Shown here: positions 1 to 11,169 of the stretch, in pieces
How positions within the stretch are numbered: the stretch's first letter is position 1
Layout of the letters: every line of letters begins with the position of its first letter
Origin: Bimuria novae-zelandiae CBS 107.79
Lineage: Eukaryota > Ascomycota > Dothideomycetes > Pleosporales > Didymosphaeriaceae
Assembly (NCBI GenBank): GCA_010015655.1
Contig: ML976676.1
Coordinates: 752,344 to 816,343 of the forward strand
Reading direction: 5' to 3'
DNA length: 64,000 nt
The notes under the pieces: model-generated
The model's database searches: none
The model's input: only the letters and a program-made list of their open reading frames with translations
Told to the model about the DNA's origin: nothing
Translations under genes and position numbers: made by a program

Positions 1-2470
1 GATACCACCTTATACAAATTAAGAAAGGTAACGAGTGGAAGACAGCGTTTAGGTTACGCTACGGACTATTTAAATACATAGTTATGCCTTTTAGACTTAC
101 TAACGCACTAGCAAATTTCTAAGCGCTAGTTAACTTTGTATTACGCAACTATCTAGACATATTCGTTATTATATATATAGACAATATACTCGTTTACTCT
201 AAGAACGATTTAGATCATGTTCTGCATGTATAGATAGTGTTAACCGCATTAGATAAGGCACACCTTAGGATTAAGCTAAAGAAGTGCAAATAGCACGTAA
301 CACGACTTAAATTCCTAGGATACGTTATTAGCATAGAAGGAATTAAAGTCGCACTTAATAAAATTAAATGTATTAAGAACTAGCTAATACTAAAGATAGC
401 GAAGAACATCTAAGAATTCTTAGGATTCTATAGATTTAATTAACAATTTATTAGGGATTACGCAAAGATCACGATACCACTTATAAACCTTATAAGAAAA
501 GATACACTATTCGCATAGACTGCAGAGTGTAGAATATTATTCTAACTCTTAAAAACCGCATGCATTATGCCACTAGTACTTATCCACTTTAGGGATGGAA
601 AACCACTACAAATCGAAACAGACGCAAGTGACCTCGCGATAGGCGCCTGCGCGAAACAAGAAAAAGATGGCAAATAGCACCCTATTGCATACTACTCATG
701 CAAATTCACCGACACGGAAGCACGATATAACGTACACGATAAAGAACTATACGCAATCGTTAAAACGTTAAAGCACTAGAGAATCTACGCTTTTAGCTAC
801 TCTATACTTAAGATCTTCACGGATTATAAGAACCTTACACGCTTTACGACCACGAAAGAACTTACGCTAAGGCAGGCAAGATGGTTAGAGACGCTTAGAT
901 AATACAAATTTAAGATCGTATACACACCTGGCAAAGAAAACGAACGAGCAGACGCACTTAGCCAATAATACGACCTTGCAGGAGATAAAGTAAAAACCTA
1001 CTCCGCGATACTAAAATAAAAACCCGACGGTTCTTTAGAACCTACGGCAGAACTTAATTAACTCCTTGTATTCACACGAGAAGTACCTAAGGAACAATAG
1101 ACAGAGGTTATACGACAATACCATAATGACCTAGTATACAGACACCCAGACATTAAGAAAACGATGGAACTTATCTAACGGAATTACACATTTTAAGGAA
1201 TTAAGGAAGTAGTAATAACGTATATACGCAAGTGCGCAGACTGCTAATAAAATAAGTATGCTACTTATCTTAAGTATGGCAAGATGCAAGCAATTTAGAT
1301 TCTAATAGTACTATAAGAAGATATTGCAATGGACTTTGTAACTAGACTACCTAAGTTAAAAGACCTAGCAATAGGAATAAGCTAAGACTTAATATTAGTA
1401 ATCGTGTGCAGATTCACCAAATATGTGGAACTACTACTATGTTAAAAGACAACTACGGCTAAGGAACTCGCGTTTCTCATCCTAGATCGACTTATACGAC
1501 ACTATGGCATTCCAAAGATAATTATTAGCGATAGAGACAAACTCTTCATATTAAACTACTGGACAACCCTTATAGCACTTATTAGAATAAAACGAAAGTT
1601 ATCGATAGCCTATTATCCGCAAACGGACGGACAGACAGAACGTACGAATTAAACAATTGAAACGTACCTACGCATCTACTGTAACAACCAGAAGAATAAC
1701 TAGATTTTATTACTACCTATAGCATAATTAGTATATAATAACAAGGTATTAGCAGCAACAGGATACACACCATTTTATATAAATTACGGAAGACACCTAC
1801 ATCTCTTTAATTAAGTATTTCCTACAACGATTAAAACGGAAGAAGCCATTAACATGGCAGAAAACATGAAGAAAATACACGAACAACTCTAAAGAAACCT
1901 CGAGAAAGCTCAACAGCAAAGCATTTCCTACACTAATAAGAAACGAAAAACGACACCTTAGCTAAAGAAGGGGGATAAAGCATATCTGCTTACAAAAAAT
2001 CTTCGAACCTAGAAGAAAAAGCACAAGAAACTAGATCATGTTAAGGTCGGGCCATTTTTTATTTCGGAACAAATATCACCGGTCAACTACTAATTAGAAC
2101 TACCACTAGACGTAAAGATACACCTAGTATTCTATATTAATTAATTAGAACCTGCAGACCCGGAAACACTAGTCGAAACTACCTTCTATTACTAGCCGGA
2201 GGAAGAAACCGAATTCGAAGTCGAAAAGATACTACAACACACAGATTAGCCACGAACCTACTTAATTAAGTGGAAAGGATATCCACACTTAGAAAATACA
2301 TAGGAACTAGAAGCAAACCTTAGAAACTGTCGCCAAGCGTTGGCACAGTACCATCGTCAAACCAGGAAGCAGAGACAACGGGAGGAGAACCAGTTAAGAA
2401 CTCGTTAAGAAAAAGATCCATTGACGAATCAAGAGGAAGATTGTTGGCCTGTGACCAGCCTGGATCAGTG
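1..2470 (+). pseudogene. RIP-degraded Ty3/gypsy chromovirus pol (RT-RNase H-integrase-chromodomain), 5' part outside window
   Basis: One reading frame can be followed across the whole stretch although many TAA/TAG stops interrupt it. In order it shows the end of a reverse transcriptase (YIDNILVYS-like active site near 172-201), RNase H (ETDASD near 617), an integrase core (MDFVTRLP near 1326, ISDRD near 1525, DGQTER near 1625) and a chromodomain (LIKWKGYP near 2255-2285), ending at TGA 2468-2470. Gag, protease and the start of RT lie left of the window. Stops fall where Gln or Trp is expected (CAA/CAG to TAA/TAG, TGG to TAG) and indels are absent, which is what RIP produces. Chromodomain plus gypsy domain order is the definition of chromoviruses. 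It cannot encode a functional polyprotein. Confidence 0.93.
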
Positions 2471-2931
2471 AAGGGATCGATGTCTTGGGACGGGACGGCC
2501 GCACTCGAGCTGTCCGCCTCCTAGCTTCGTGTGGCCTTCGCTATCGCCAAATCACGACGAGCAAACTCCTGTTCACGACTTTCCACCTCGGCCAACTCAC
2601 GCCTCACACGCGCAGCATCTGCTTGGGCTCGCGCGACCGACTCCTCCGTGCGCAATAGCTCTAAACGCTTCGCACGCTTCTCCTGCTCCACCCTCTCCCA
2701 CTCTTCCTCAGGAACATACAATTTACACTTAGCATGCGCAGCGATACAGCCAGCGCAACGACCGGATGCGGTATCCACGAAACATCGCAAATTCTTCTTT
2801 GTACACCTTTCACAACGAAACACCATCTCCTTTGACGACTCGCGAATACGAATGGCACGATCGTGTCGCTCTTAGGTTGAAGTCTTCTTGCGAGGCGCGC
2901 GCGCTTTGCGGAGCTTAGGATCCTTAGGCAT
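2320..2931 (-). pseudogene. Antisense reading frame inside the 3' end of the gypsy element; Cys-rich, coiled-coil and acidic protein
   Basis: Starting from ATG at 2931, a frame of about 203 codons runs antisense to pol with only two internal stops, TAA (plus 2872-2874) and TAG (plus 2521-2523); both are what CAA/CAG codons become after a CpA-to-TpA change. The predicted protein has a basic N-terminus (KARAPRKK), a Cys cluster (CERC, LRC, GRC-GC, KC; about residues 38-70) that could bind metal, a charged helical stretch rich in Glu/Arg/Ala (about 75-135), and an acidic/hydrophobic C-terminus (DPFTDPGW, MDLFLNEFL). Its 3' end overlaps the end of pol tail to tail (2320-2470). I do not recognise the family. 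The open stretch 2521-2826 alone is 101 aa. Regulatory and structural roles are both only guesses. Confidence 0.6.
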
Positions 2932-3045
2932 AGTTAGGAAGGCAATTAGGTTTCAGAAATGTCTGGGACCTACGACGATACTTACATGGGACGACCGCTT
3001 ATGCAGCCACACGACAAGGCGCAGGGATATCGGGACGATATCTAG

Positions 3046-3060
3046 AAAGGGGGGAGGTGA
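3046..3060 (+). other. Polypurine tract of the gypsy element
   Basis: A purine run (aaaggggggaggtga) sits directly against the first base of the LTR at 3061, the expected position of the plus-strand primer in an LTR retrotransposon. Its position and composition are seen directly; its function follows from the retroelement replication model. Confidence 0.8.
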
Positions 3061-3398
3061 TGTTAGGATCCGAGCGACCTACAAATGTCGAGGACCAACG
3101 ATGGGCAACCGCGGGGTAACTATTGGTGGGACTGCACTACCGAGATCACGTGACCTACCATCCCGCTAAGAGGAACTATCCTGCCAAGGACAGGATGGCA
3201 GCGACATCCCGGATGGCAACACCATCCCGCCAAGGGCCGGATGGTAAAGGATGCAGGATGGCAGAAAAGGGCATGTATATAGGAACGCGAGAATGAGCTC
3301 TCATACTCGTGTTTAACCTGTTTATTAATCTATCGTTTAGATTTAACTTAGGCTCTCGTCGATTTAATTGTGACTCCTACGCCCTCTTGATACTAACA
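3061..3398 (+). repeat. 3' long terminal repeat of the gypsy element (338 bp)
   Basis: The segment begins TGTTAG and ends CTAACA, a perfect 6-bp terminal inverted repeat of the TG...CA type, and it follows a polypurine tract. It contains a TATA-like box (TGTATATAGG, around 3274-3283) with the likely transcription start 25-35 bp downstream. Its 5' half (about 3160-3265) carries several imperfect copies of GGATGGCA/CCATCC-type words. GC content is normal, unlike the RIP-flattened pol upstream. The 5' LTR is outside the window, so LTR divergence and the target duplication cannot be measured here. Confidence 0.85.
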
Positions 3399-3888
3399 AC
3401 CCTATTAACTAGCTTAAGTAGTTAATACCCCTTCCTTGCCTAACAAGTACTCCTGCCCGAGAACCAACCCTAACTACTTACGGACTAGCTACCCGTAGGG
3501 ACTTAACAGACGTATAACTAATAAAAAGCTCTAATCCCGGACACTTCTAGCACAAGTTATAGGTAATACAAGGTTATCTTATAGCTCTTAACGCCTACTA
3601 TATACTTATTATAGCTATACGCTTTGCCAGCTACCTTTATGTAGGCCAGAAGTTAATACTAAGTGCTAGGCAGAGCACCTCCGCCGGCATTAAATAATTA
3701 GGTTAATAGACATAAAAGTAAGCTTAACTATCATGTAAACCTATCTTAAAGCCCTTAGAGATGCAAAATCTATGCGAAGTTACCCTACAGAGGCATAATT
3801 CTTAGTGTTCTGCCGGGTCGGAGCAATTCATCCGATTGGCCCTCAAATGGTGGCCCGTGCCAGGGCGATGTTGGCCATGCGGGGGATA
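3399..3888. other. Unassigned AT-rich stretch between LTR and DNA transposon
   Basis: There is no open frame longer than about 60 codons. The first 400 bp look RIP-mutated (many TA dinucleotides); 3790-3886 is GC-normal and is the immediate flank of the next transposon. It may be a remnant of another repeat. I cannot name it. Confidence 0.4.
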
Positions 3889-6022
3889 GTGTTTCGCACC
3901 ACCCAATGCACGCTACGGGCCAATGCACGCGGAACACCAAATCACTCTCACAACAACAATGAGTTTCTGAACTATGCACAATAGCTAAATTGTTCTAATA
4001 ATTTATTATATAACTAAATAAACTGCTGCGAAAAAGATATACTATTTAAATTTTAATAGAAGCTTAATGTTGCGGCCACCCCAGGTCGTGATCACGTGTA
4101 AAGGATTCTAGGTCTCCGCATCCTTAACCTCTATAATAACCTAAACCTAGGCCTTTTTCTTCTATTATTTTAAAAGAGGCTTTAGGGCCTTCCTCTTTCC
4201 CTTTTAGGAAGGTTGTATAGCCTTTTTAGAGTTATTTTTCTTAATTCTTTAACGTTCCTAGGTAGCCTATTTTTTAGCCTTAATCCTTTCCCTCTCCTTT
4301 TTCTTTTTAACTCTTAACCTTTCTCTTTCTTCTTTTTTTTAAAGCTTAAGGACCTTCTGTTAAGCCTTTTCTACCTTTATACAAGCTTTTTTAAGTTATT
4401 ACTCTTTTTCTTCTTATTTCTTAATCCTCTCACGGAACCGGGCCTCCCTTATCTTTAAAGGTGACCAGAACACTGCACTACTATAGTATTCCTTTCTTTA
4501 TTAAAGGTTAAGAGTCTTGCTCTTCTTCTTGTGTTTTCTTATTAATAAAACAGCCTGCCGCAGGCCTTCTACTTCAGTGTAGAGGAGGTTATTTTAAACT
4601 ATAATATAGTAGAGTGAACGTTAAAGCTTCTAAACGTCTTTACTACTCTAATCTTTAACTTAAGACTATATAATAGTTTCGATTTTGTGCTAGTCCTTCT
4701 TACTAAGTACTAAGGTAGAGCTCTCTCGTGAATCTTAAAGTTCTAGAGTTAATTTAATAAATTTCTTAAGGATAACCTCTCCATTAGTTAGCCATATACT
4801 AGTGGCCTTAAAAGCTTTAAGAATAAGCTCTTCTCTAAAGGAAGAGGTCTAGGCCTGCTAGAATAAAGGAAAGAAGTCTTCTTTAACTATTAAGACTAGT
4901 CCTTAGGCGTTATAGAGGTGTTTTGTAAGCGCGTTAGAGTAGTCTATTAAGAGAGGCTTAAACATTACTACATCTAGTGGTTAAAGCCTGTGAGTTAAAT
5001 AAGGAGGAAATACTATAAGCAGAATTTAATTCTAGTTATAGTAGTTAATAAAATCTATTATAATGTAAAATCTATAGCTATCTAGGATAAGTAACCTCTA
5101 TGCGCGTCTATCCTTTTAAGTCTTCTCTTTAGTGTATTAATTAAACACCTGTTCTAGCCATGCAAGGCCTATATTATTATTGCTTTATTTATTTAGAGAT
5201 AAGCTAATAAAGGCCTTATGTTTTCCTGCTCGTACGCCTTCTACCCAAGAGGATTGGATAGATAAGTTGGCTAAGGCAAAAAGAAGCCCGGGCGGGAGAA
5301 AGGATCTATCACCACATATACATGCTAATAAGGTTATCTACTCTTAATTCCTATCTTAAAGAGCTTCTCTTACTTCCTTTCTATCCTACATTGCTTTACT
5401 AAAGATCCTTTTGCTTCTTCTAATGATCCCAGTAAGGAAGCCTTTCTTATCTATATTATACAAGTGCTAAGGCTGTATCTTGTATTCCTCTATCTTATTA
5501 TGCAGAAGTTAAAAGAATTACTAATATTTATCCCCTAAATTAGCTCTGTGTCGGTCACGGTCCATTTTAGCAGTCTAGTGTAATTCAATATTGTTCTTGT
5601 GCCGGGCGATAAATTGGGTAACCTAGTTCTGGCCTACGTCTTGTTTTGCTATCGCAGAGGTGAAATTTCGTACTATCTCCCTTATAGGTTGTAGCTAACG
5701 AGCTGTAAGGCCTTTTATGTACTTTACAAGCTCTGCCTCTTGTTGTAGGTTGAGCTTTTAGGTGTTAGAGATACGTGTTATTCTTGAGGCTATAATCCCT
5801 TTATGCCGGCGCATCAGCGTTGTACGAATAATACTATACTTTTTCGTAATTATTGCGTAAGAGAAAGTTTCGCATAGCTCTAGGGATTTAATTTCTTTAA
5901 TTGCTTCGTCAATCGGATCCATATTGGTTGAGTTATGAGGCAGCGAAAATATGGTGTTAATTGAGGGGTAAAGTACTAGCGCGTGCATTGGCCCGTAGCG
6001 TGCATTGGGTGGTGCGAAACAC
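3889..6022 (-). mobile_element. pogo/Fot1-type DNA transposon with perfect 42-bp TIRs and TA target duplication
   Basis: Positions 3889-3930 and 5981-6022 are perfect inverted repeats of 42 bp (outer end GTGTTTCGCACCACCCAATG), flanked on both sides by TA (3887-3888 and 6023-6024), the target duplication of Tc1/mariner-pogo elements. On the minus strand from ATG 5922 the start of a transposase is readable: MDPIDEAIKEI...SYAIITKKYSI followed by a TTLMRRH motif, matching the helix-turn-helix start of fungal pogo/Fot1 transposases. The remaining 1.9 kb is AT-rich and full of stops, typical of RIP. The TIRs themselves are not degraded. Inside each TIR the word AATGCACGC occurs twice. Non-autonomous in its present state. 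Confidence 0.92.
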
Positions 6023-6437
6023 TACCTAGACAGTGGTCCAAATAAGCACTGCCATGCACTGCGCTGATTTCTTGCTCCTGATTCTCATGTGGACTGTTCA
6101 AGCGGCGGCGTTGGAAGACTAACTTGTTTCGGTTTTCGCGTCAAGCGAGTTGGAGAATGACGTCAAAGGGTTGAAGCTTAGAACCAAAACACGACATACT
6201 ACACATATCTAACGATGGCGCCGGAGACCGCGGAATCAACACCATTATGTGGATCTGCGCGATGAGCACATTGACTTGCACCGCCCGAGCCCTTCTCGCC
6301 CAAGAGGCCACTGGCACTGCCACCCTCTTGCGACTATGATTACTTTCGACCCCAATACACCATCCTCCCTTCTTTTCTTGTCCATCATTCGCAATTGATA
6401 CCCAGTACCTTTGTGTTTCGTCACCAAGCCAAACATA
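6023..6437. other. Intergenic, upstream of the PAF-acetylhydrolase-like gene
   Basis: GC-normal sequence between the transposon end and the next start codon. It probably holds the promoter of the downstream gene. I see no convincing TATA box or other motif and no supported gene; the minus-strand frames here have no recognisable content. Confidence 0.5.
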
Positions 6438-8617
6438 ATGTCGTTTATCGAGCGGCAGACGACGCGTATCACTGGACATGCTCACGATGGCGAAGAGCTC
6501 ACGCGGAAGCACAGTGCTATAGGAGGAACCGGCAAGATCCCAAATGCGAAGAAGCCCCGGTCTCGACCTCCAAAAAGCCTGCGCGACAGGATTGGCTTCC
6601 CGTTCGCTCATCTACCGCCTTCGTCGGGTCCATACAGCGTCGGTTCGATGGTCATCGAAGTCCCCGCGGAATCACCGCGCCCGATATCTCACATTAAACG
6701 CGATGGAAAGCACTTACTTCGGCTAGAGACGGTTCTCTTCACATTATACTACCCCGCCGCTTTTGGTACGGGCACTGGGCGAGATCCCGCAGGATACAAG
6801 AAGTGGTCGCGAGAAACGTGGCTACCACGACCGCGCCTGGAGACGGCGAAGGGATATGCGAGATTCGCTGGCATTCCAGGTTGGATGGGAGAAGCAATTT
6901 TTGGGACGACTGCTTTCACGAAGCTCCCGGCATTCCGCAATCCTGCGCCAGCAAACCACTGGCCGCCAGAGGGCAACACGAAACGCAACGGTCAGAAGAT
7001 CAAGAATCAACAAGGAGAACCACCTGAAGGGCATCCGGAAGAGCCGAAGTTTCCGTTGCTGATCTTCAGTCATGGGCTTGGAGGGACCCGCACTTGCTAC
7101 TCCACCATGTGCACCGAGTTCGCTAGCTATGGCTTCGTTGTATGTGCGGTCGAACATCGAGATGGCTCGGGTCCGCGCACTTTCGTGAACCACGCGAAGG
7201 AGGGCGATGGAAGCTTGCAAAACCTAGAAAAGCAAAATAACGTAGAGCATACAGATGAGGAGAGAAAGAGGGGGGTTGACAAAGTGGTGAGTACTCAACG
7301 GTGCCATCACCCAGTACTAAGACTGACGATTCAGGACTACATATTTCCGAAAGGAAATCCCAAAGACACAGCGCCACACAACGAGAAGGGCGTCGACCGC
7401 GAGCTACGAAATGCATAAATTGAATTACGACTTTGCGAGATTGAAGAGGCTTATCGAGTACTTCGTGACATCAGCGAGGGCAGAGGAGAGGAAGTAGCTA
7501 GATCAAATCTGCGGAGAAAAGGGTATGTGGGTGCGAGTTCCCGAGGGCTAGAGGGCATCGACTGGTCGCGATGGAAGGACAGATTCCACGTGGACAAAAT
7601 CACCATGGCAGGCCATTCTTTTGGTGCAGCTACAGTCGTCGAAGTTCTACGTAATACTGATCGCTTCAAGAACGTACAAGCGGGCATCATCTACGATATT
7701 TGGGGAGCGCCGATCAAACCCCCCGAGGATGACCCAGCGCATCGTATCCACCTTCCCCTTCTAGGCATCAACTCGGAGGCCTTTATGTACTGGCAAGCAA
7801 ATTTTGATGCCGCCATGTCGCTCATGAAGGAAGCCAAGGAGCAAGAAGCACCGGCGGTATTGTGCACAGTACGCGGATCTGTACACATCAACCAGTCAGA
7901 CTTCTCGGTTTTGTACAGCAACATCACCTCCTTCTTTTTCAAAGCTACGGTTCACCCGCAGCGGGCTATTGACCTTAATATCAGGTATAGCCCATTGCCT
8001 CAATTAGCTAAGACCAAACTAACAATCGTAACAGTGCGTCCCTCGAATTCCTCCGCGAAGTTACATCCGGCGCCGGAAAGTCTATCATCATGCGCTGCCT
8101 CACTGACGAGGAGCTTCTCAAGACTCAGCCCCTCGAGCAGATGCCGAACGACCACAAGCCAAATGATGAATGGATCGCCGCGCGTCTCAAAATCAAGCAC
8201 GAATTTCGGACACGCCTAGCTTCAGGAATTCAGAGGAAAATGAAGAGGCAGCTCAAGAACGGTTCCCACAGTCCAGGAGATGAGGTGTGGATGCATGTAA
8301 GGCCGAATAAGGAGGAGATGAAGAATTGGAGGATGAAGAGCAATTGTGACTTTGATGACTACGAAGATAACACTATTGAGACAGGCGATAGCGACACAGC
8401 TGTAGAGCAAGATGGGAGAGACACGTCGGAGCGCGATACTGGTGTAGACGGCGGCAGTGAGGAAGATGAAAATCGCGTGGCGCCGGCAGACACAGGCGAT
8501 GCACTGATGGCGGGTACACAAGATACTTGGTTAGGGATGCTCCCTGCGCTCCAGAAAGAGCAGAGCTCTTCAGAGGAGAGCTCTTCGGAGCAGTGCCCTT
8601 CCATCTCGAGGCGGTGA
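6438..8617 (+). pseudogene. Platelet-activating-factor acetylhydrolase-like serine lipase, one in-frame nonsense codon
   Basis: Exons 6438-7286, 7335-7984 and 8035-8617 join in one frame (694 codons). Introns of 48 and 50 nt have GTGAGT/GTATAG donors and CTAAG/CTAAC branch-like sites. The product matches fungal PAF-acetylhydrolase-like hydrolases: oxyanion motif SHGLGG at about 211-216, nucleophile elbow GHSFG with Ser378, probable Asp404 (YDIWG) and His467 (SVHINQSDF), then an acidic Ser/Glu-rich tail of about 150 residues. A single TAA at 7416-7418 (codon 311) breaks the frame; the surrounding sequence RELRNA*IELRL suggests an original CAA Gln codon, that is, one CpA-to-TpA change. Everything else looks under constraint. 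A truncated product would lack the whole catalytic triad. The start codon was chosen as the MSFIERQ Met; an in-frame Met lies 9 codons upstream. Sequencing error is the main alternative. Confidence 0.85.
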
Positions 8618-8928
8618 CAGAAATCTAGAGATCAATTGAAGACTGGGCATGAGTCATTGCCAACGATCATGATGGGAGCTAGTTGATGCGTGGTGTTCTC
8701 TTCCGTCGTGGTTGCCGTTCGTGCCTTCCTCGGAAACCCGCAATCTTATCTGTCACAGTGGCACCACCTATTCTGTAGCGGCCTTCCGCCCTGACTTCGG
8801 GCCTGCTTCGCTTGCCCTCCCCACATTTGCTTTTTACTCACAACAGCTGACAGGAGTCGCTACGCTCCAGCGGGTAATCGACGCCTGTCCATCCAACGAA
8901 GCGTTGCTACAGCCTGGTAGGACTCGCC
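8618..8928. other. Intergenic
   Basis: Follows the stop of the hydrolase gene. No supported gene or regulatory element. Probably the terminator of the upstream unit and the former promoter of the next. Confidence 0.4.
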
Positions 8929-10114
8929 ATGCAGCCCGGCCACATTCAAGAGGAAGGAGCGCCGGCGCGCCGGCAAGCCACGGACAAGCAAGCGATATGG
9001 AACGCGCTTTGCAATGCTCGCAGACTCAACGACCAGCTGGCAGCCGAGATGCAGCGTATTGACGACACCATGGTGCAGTTGCAAGACACCCGCAAACTAC
9101 TTCGGGAGAAGCAGAAAAAGTGGAAGCATGAGGTTCTTCAACAAGTCATCGAACCATATAGCAAGATATGGAATCGGCAACTTGCTGTGCAGATGCAAGC
9201 ACGACTTCCGTTGGAGATTCGTCAGATGGATAAGGATGCCTTGCAGGATGTTAATTATGGAACATCACTTCGGAATGATAGGGAGCGATCGTGGGAGGGT
9301 CCGTGAACCTCAGATCCCGCTATTCGCGAAATCCGAATATATCAGGCCAGCAACGGCACTGGAAGTTGCGGAAGCTTTCTACAATAAGGGAAACGAGTGT
9401 CGCCTCTTGGTGAGACCTGAGGATGTGAACGAGTACGTCTGCGGCGATCTATTTGGTGTTGGTTTCGATCCTACTGGTACCGTCCGATCCGTCTCGATTG
9501 TTTGCAGAGTCGATGATTACCGCCAGCCAAAGCGGACCACGAACGGACAGCTATATGCCAGCACACCTCAGACGAGCGGAATTATGTGAAAGGCGAGCAG
9601 CTGCAAAAGCCATTCGAAGCTCTTCTAAAATTAAAGAATCCTTCGAGGCTCCAAATTCGATTATAGCTATTCCAGCGCAATATTCGCGTAAGTGTCATCA
9701 AGGAAGTACTCAACAGCTTTCGAAATGCGTATGAGAGTCTTCTTGCCAAAGGCTCCCGTGTCAAAATTAGGTGGAAATACGGGGGATCTCGAAGGACGCA
9801 AGTTGGAACGGTTCGAAGCTATAACAAGGCCGTCAACCTCAATGACTACTTCACACAAGCCTCCTCGCAGTGGCGGCACCGTTTCTCCCAATATCTACCT
9901 AGTGTGAGTAGTTTTAGCCTACATTGCCGTCTACTGAGCACATACTAACGATTCCGTCATAGTCTCCATACATTGCTCCGCGTCACAGGAGGACTTCGCC
10001 GGGTCGAAATCTGTCGGACAGAGACTTCGTGCACGGGATGTGGCAGCCTGGTGAAGGAAATTACTGGACGGAACGTGAGGATCCAGAAGAGTCTAACAGT
10101 GAGTAAGGGGTAGG
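8929..10114 (+). pseudogene. Degraded protein gene of an uncharacterised fungal family
   Basis: The start MQPGHIQEEG (8929) opens a helical region of about 100 residues (QAIWNALCNARRLNDQLAAEM...). Coding-like sequence then continues in other frames: REPQIPLFAKSEYIRPATAL...LVRPEDVNEYVCGDLFGVGF (about 9300-9540), then YVKGEQLQKPFEALLKLKNP (from about 9573) and IRVSVIKEVLNSFRNAYESLL through SQWRHRFSQYLP to about 9900. At least two frameshifts (near 9290 and 9575) and one TAG (9664-9666) interrupt it. A plausible intron (GTGAGT...TACTAAC...CATAG, ending 9961) precedes a short last exon. The layout resembles a family of hypothetical proteins common in dothideomycetes, but I cannot name a function. 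The broken frame makes a pseudogene the best call. Confidence 0.6.
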
Positions 10115-10826
10115 ACTTGTGACTACTTAGAAACCTTGGAACCGAGAGCGGTGTAGGCGATAAAAATTCCGTTCTCCGTATGTAGTGAGCAAAATGTGGC
10201 TTGCGAATGTATCAGTGCAAAGAACAAAGTCAGGGTAATACTGATTGCCTCCAATAGTGCTGAATATCCATGCACTCGCATTTCATACACACTCTCGCTC
10301 ATGGAAGCGATGTCGGCGCTGCACGCTATCCTAATTACCTGCAACACTACGATTATCAACACGATCGAGTACGAACTTCAATCGATCCCCCCACAGATCC
10401 CGGGCAGAACGCAGATGTGCAGGCTGAAGATAAGGGTTCGGCATGCACCAATCACACACGATCATACAGTATGACAGCACCCTAACGACAACGGCCGCTA
10501 GGCCCACGACTCGCCGGTTCTCCACGAGACTCTTTCGCGACCGTCTCAACCACCACCATTTAGCTTTCGCGGAGATGCTTGTGCTGCTTGCTTCTTGGAT
10601 GAGCAAATTTTCGATGGGGCTGAATTGCTAGGCGACTTCCACGCGATCTTTAGGTTCAGCTCTCAGCTAGGAGCTCGGGATGGCTTCAAAACACACCACC
10701 AGGTTAATGCGCTCGTCGTTGGACCTCCGCGGGCGACAGAAGACCACCGTTCACTGGCCTACTAGTCTCATTGACTATGAAGTCAGAGATGTACTTGCGG
10801 CATGACTAAACTCTTGAAAATCACAC

Positions 10827-10856
10827 CTTATCTCGACCACGTCTCGCTTCCTTATC
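10827..10856 (-). promoter_or_regulatory. Two GATA-factor type sites (CTTATC) upstream of DUR3
   Basis: CTTATC (GATAAG on the other strand) occurs at 10827-10832 and 10851-10856, 24 bp apart and about 440-470 bp upstream of the DUR3 start. Paired GATA sites are the known binding pattern of AreA/NIT2, the activator of fungal nitrogen-scavenging genes including urea uptake. The sites are seen directly; control by AreA is inferred from the gene they precede, and short sites like these also occur by chance. Confidence 0.4.
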
Positions 10857-11169
10857 AGTTTCCAGCCAGGGTCGCCCAACGCTGCATATCGGTGCTCTTG
10901 CAACCATGGCGGCTTACCCCACGGCTCCACTCAATGCCGTTCACGGCCATTACGGGAAATTCTATAGCATGGAGTCGACGCACGATTCGCTGAGCATAGA
11001 TCGGCGCCTGCGGTAGATATATCTGGTGGCGGCCTGGCGCCGACCGGGCCTGGGTCGAGAGCGGGCCAACTCTGCTTTTATCATCCCAAGCTTCGCGCTG
11101 GTGTATCTTCTCGCGGTAGCTTGAGGTTTAGCAGTTCTTGAGCAGTGCTTGGGACTGATCGCTGGTGGG

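Noticed and set aside
3181..3265. Regularly spaced GGATGGC words considered as a CRISPR-like array
   Set aside because: Spacing and unit length are irregular, units are short, and the host is a fungus; better explained as LTR promoter words.
6141..6611. Minus-strand frame of 156 codons overlapping the lipase start
   Set aside because: Overlaps the supported plus-strand exon and shows no family features.
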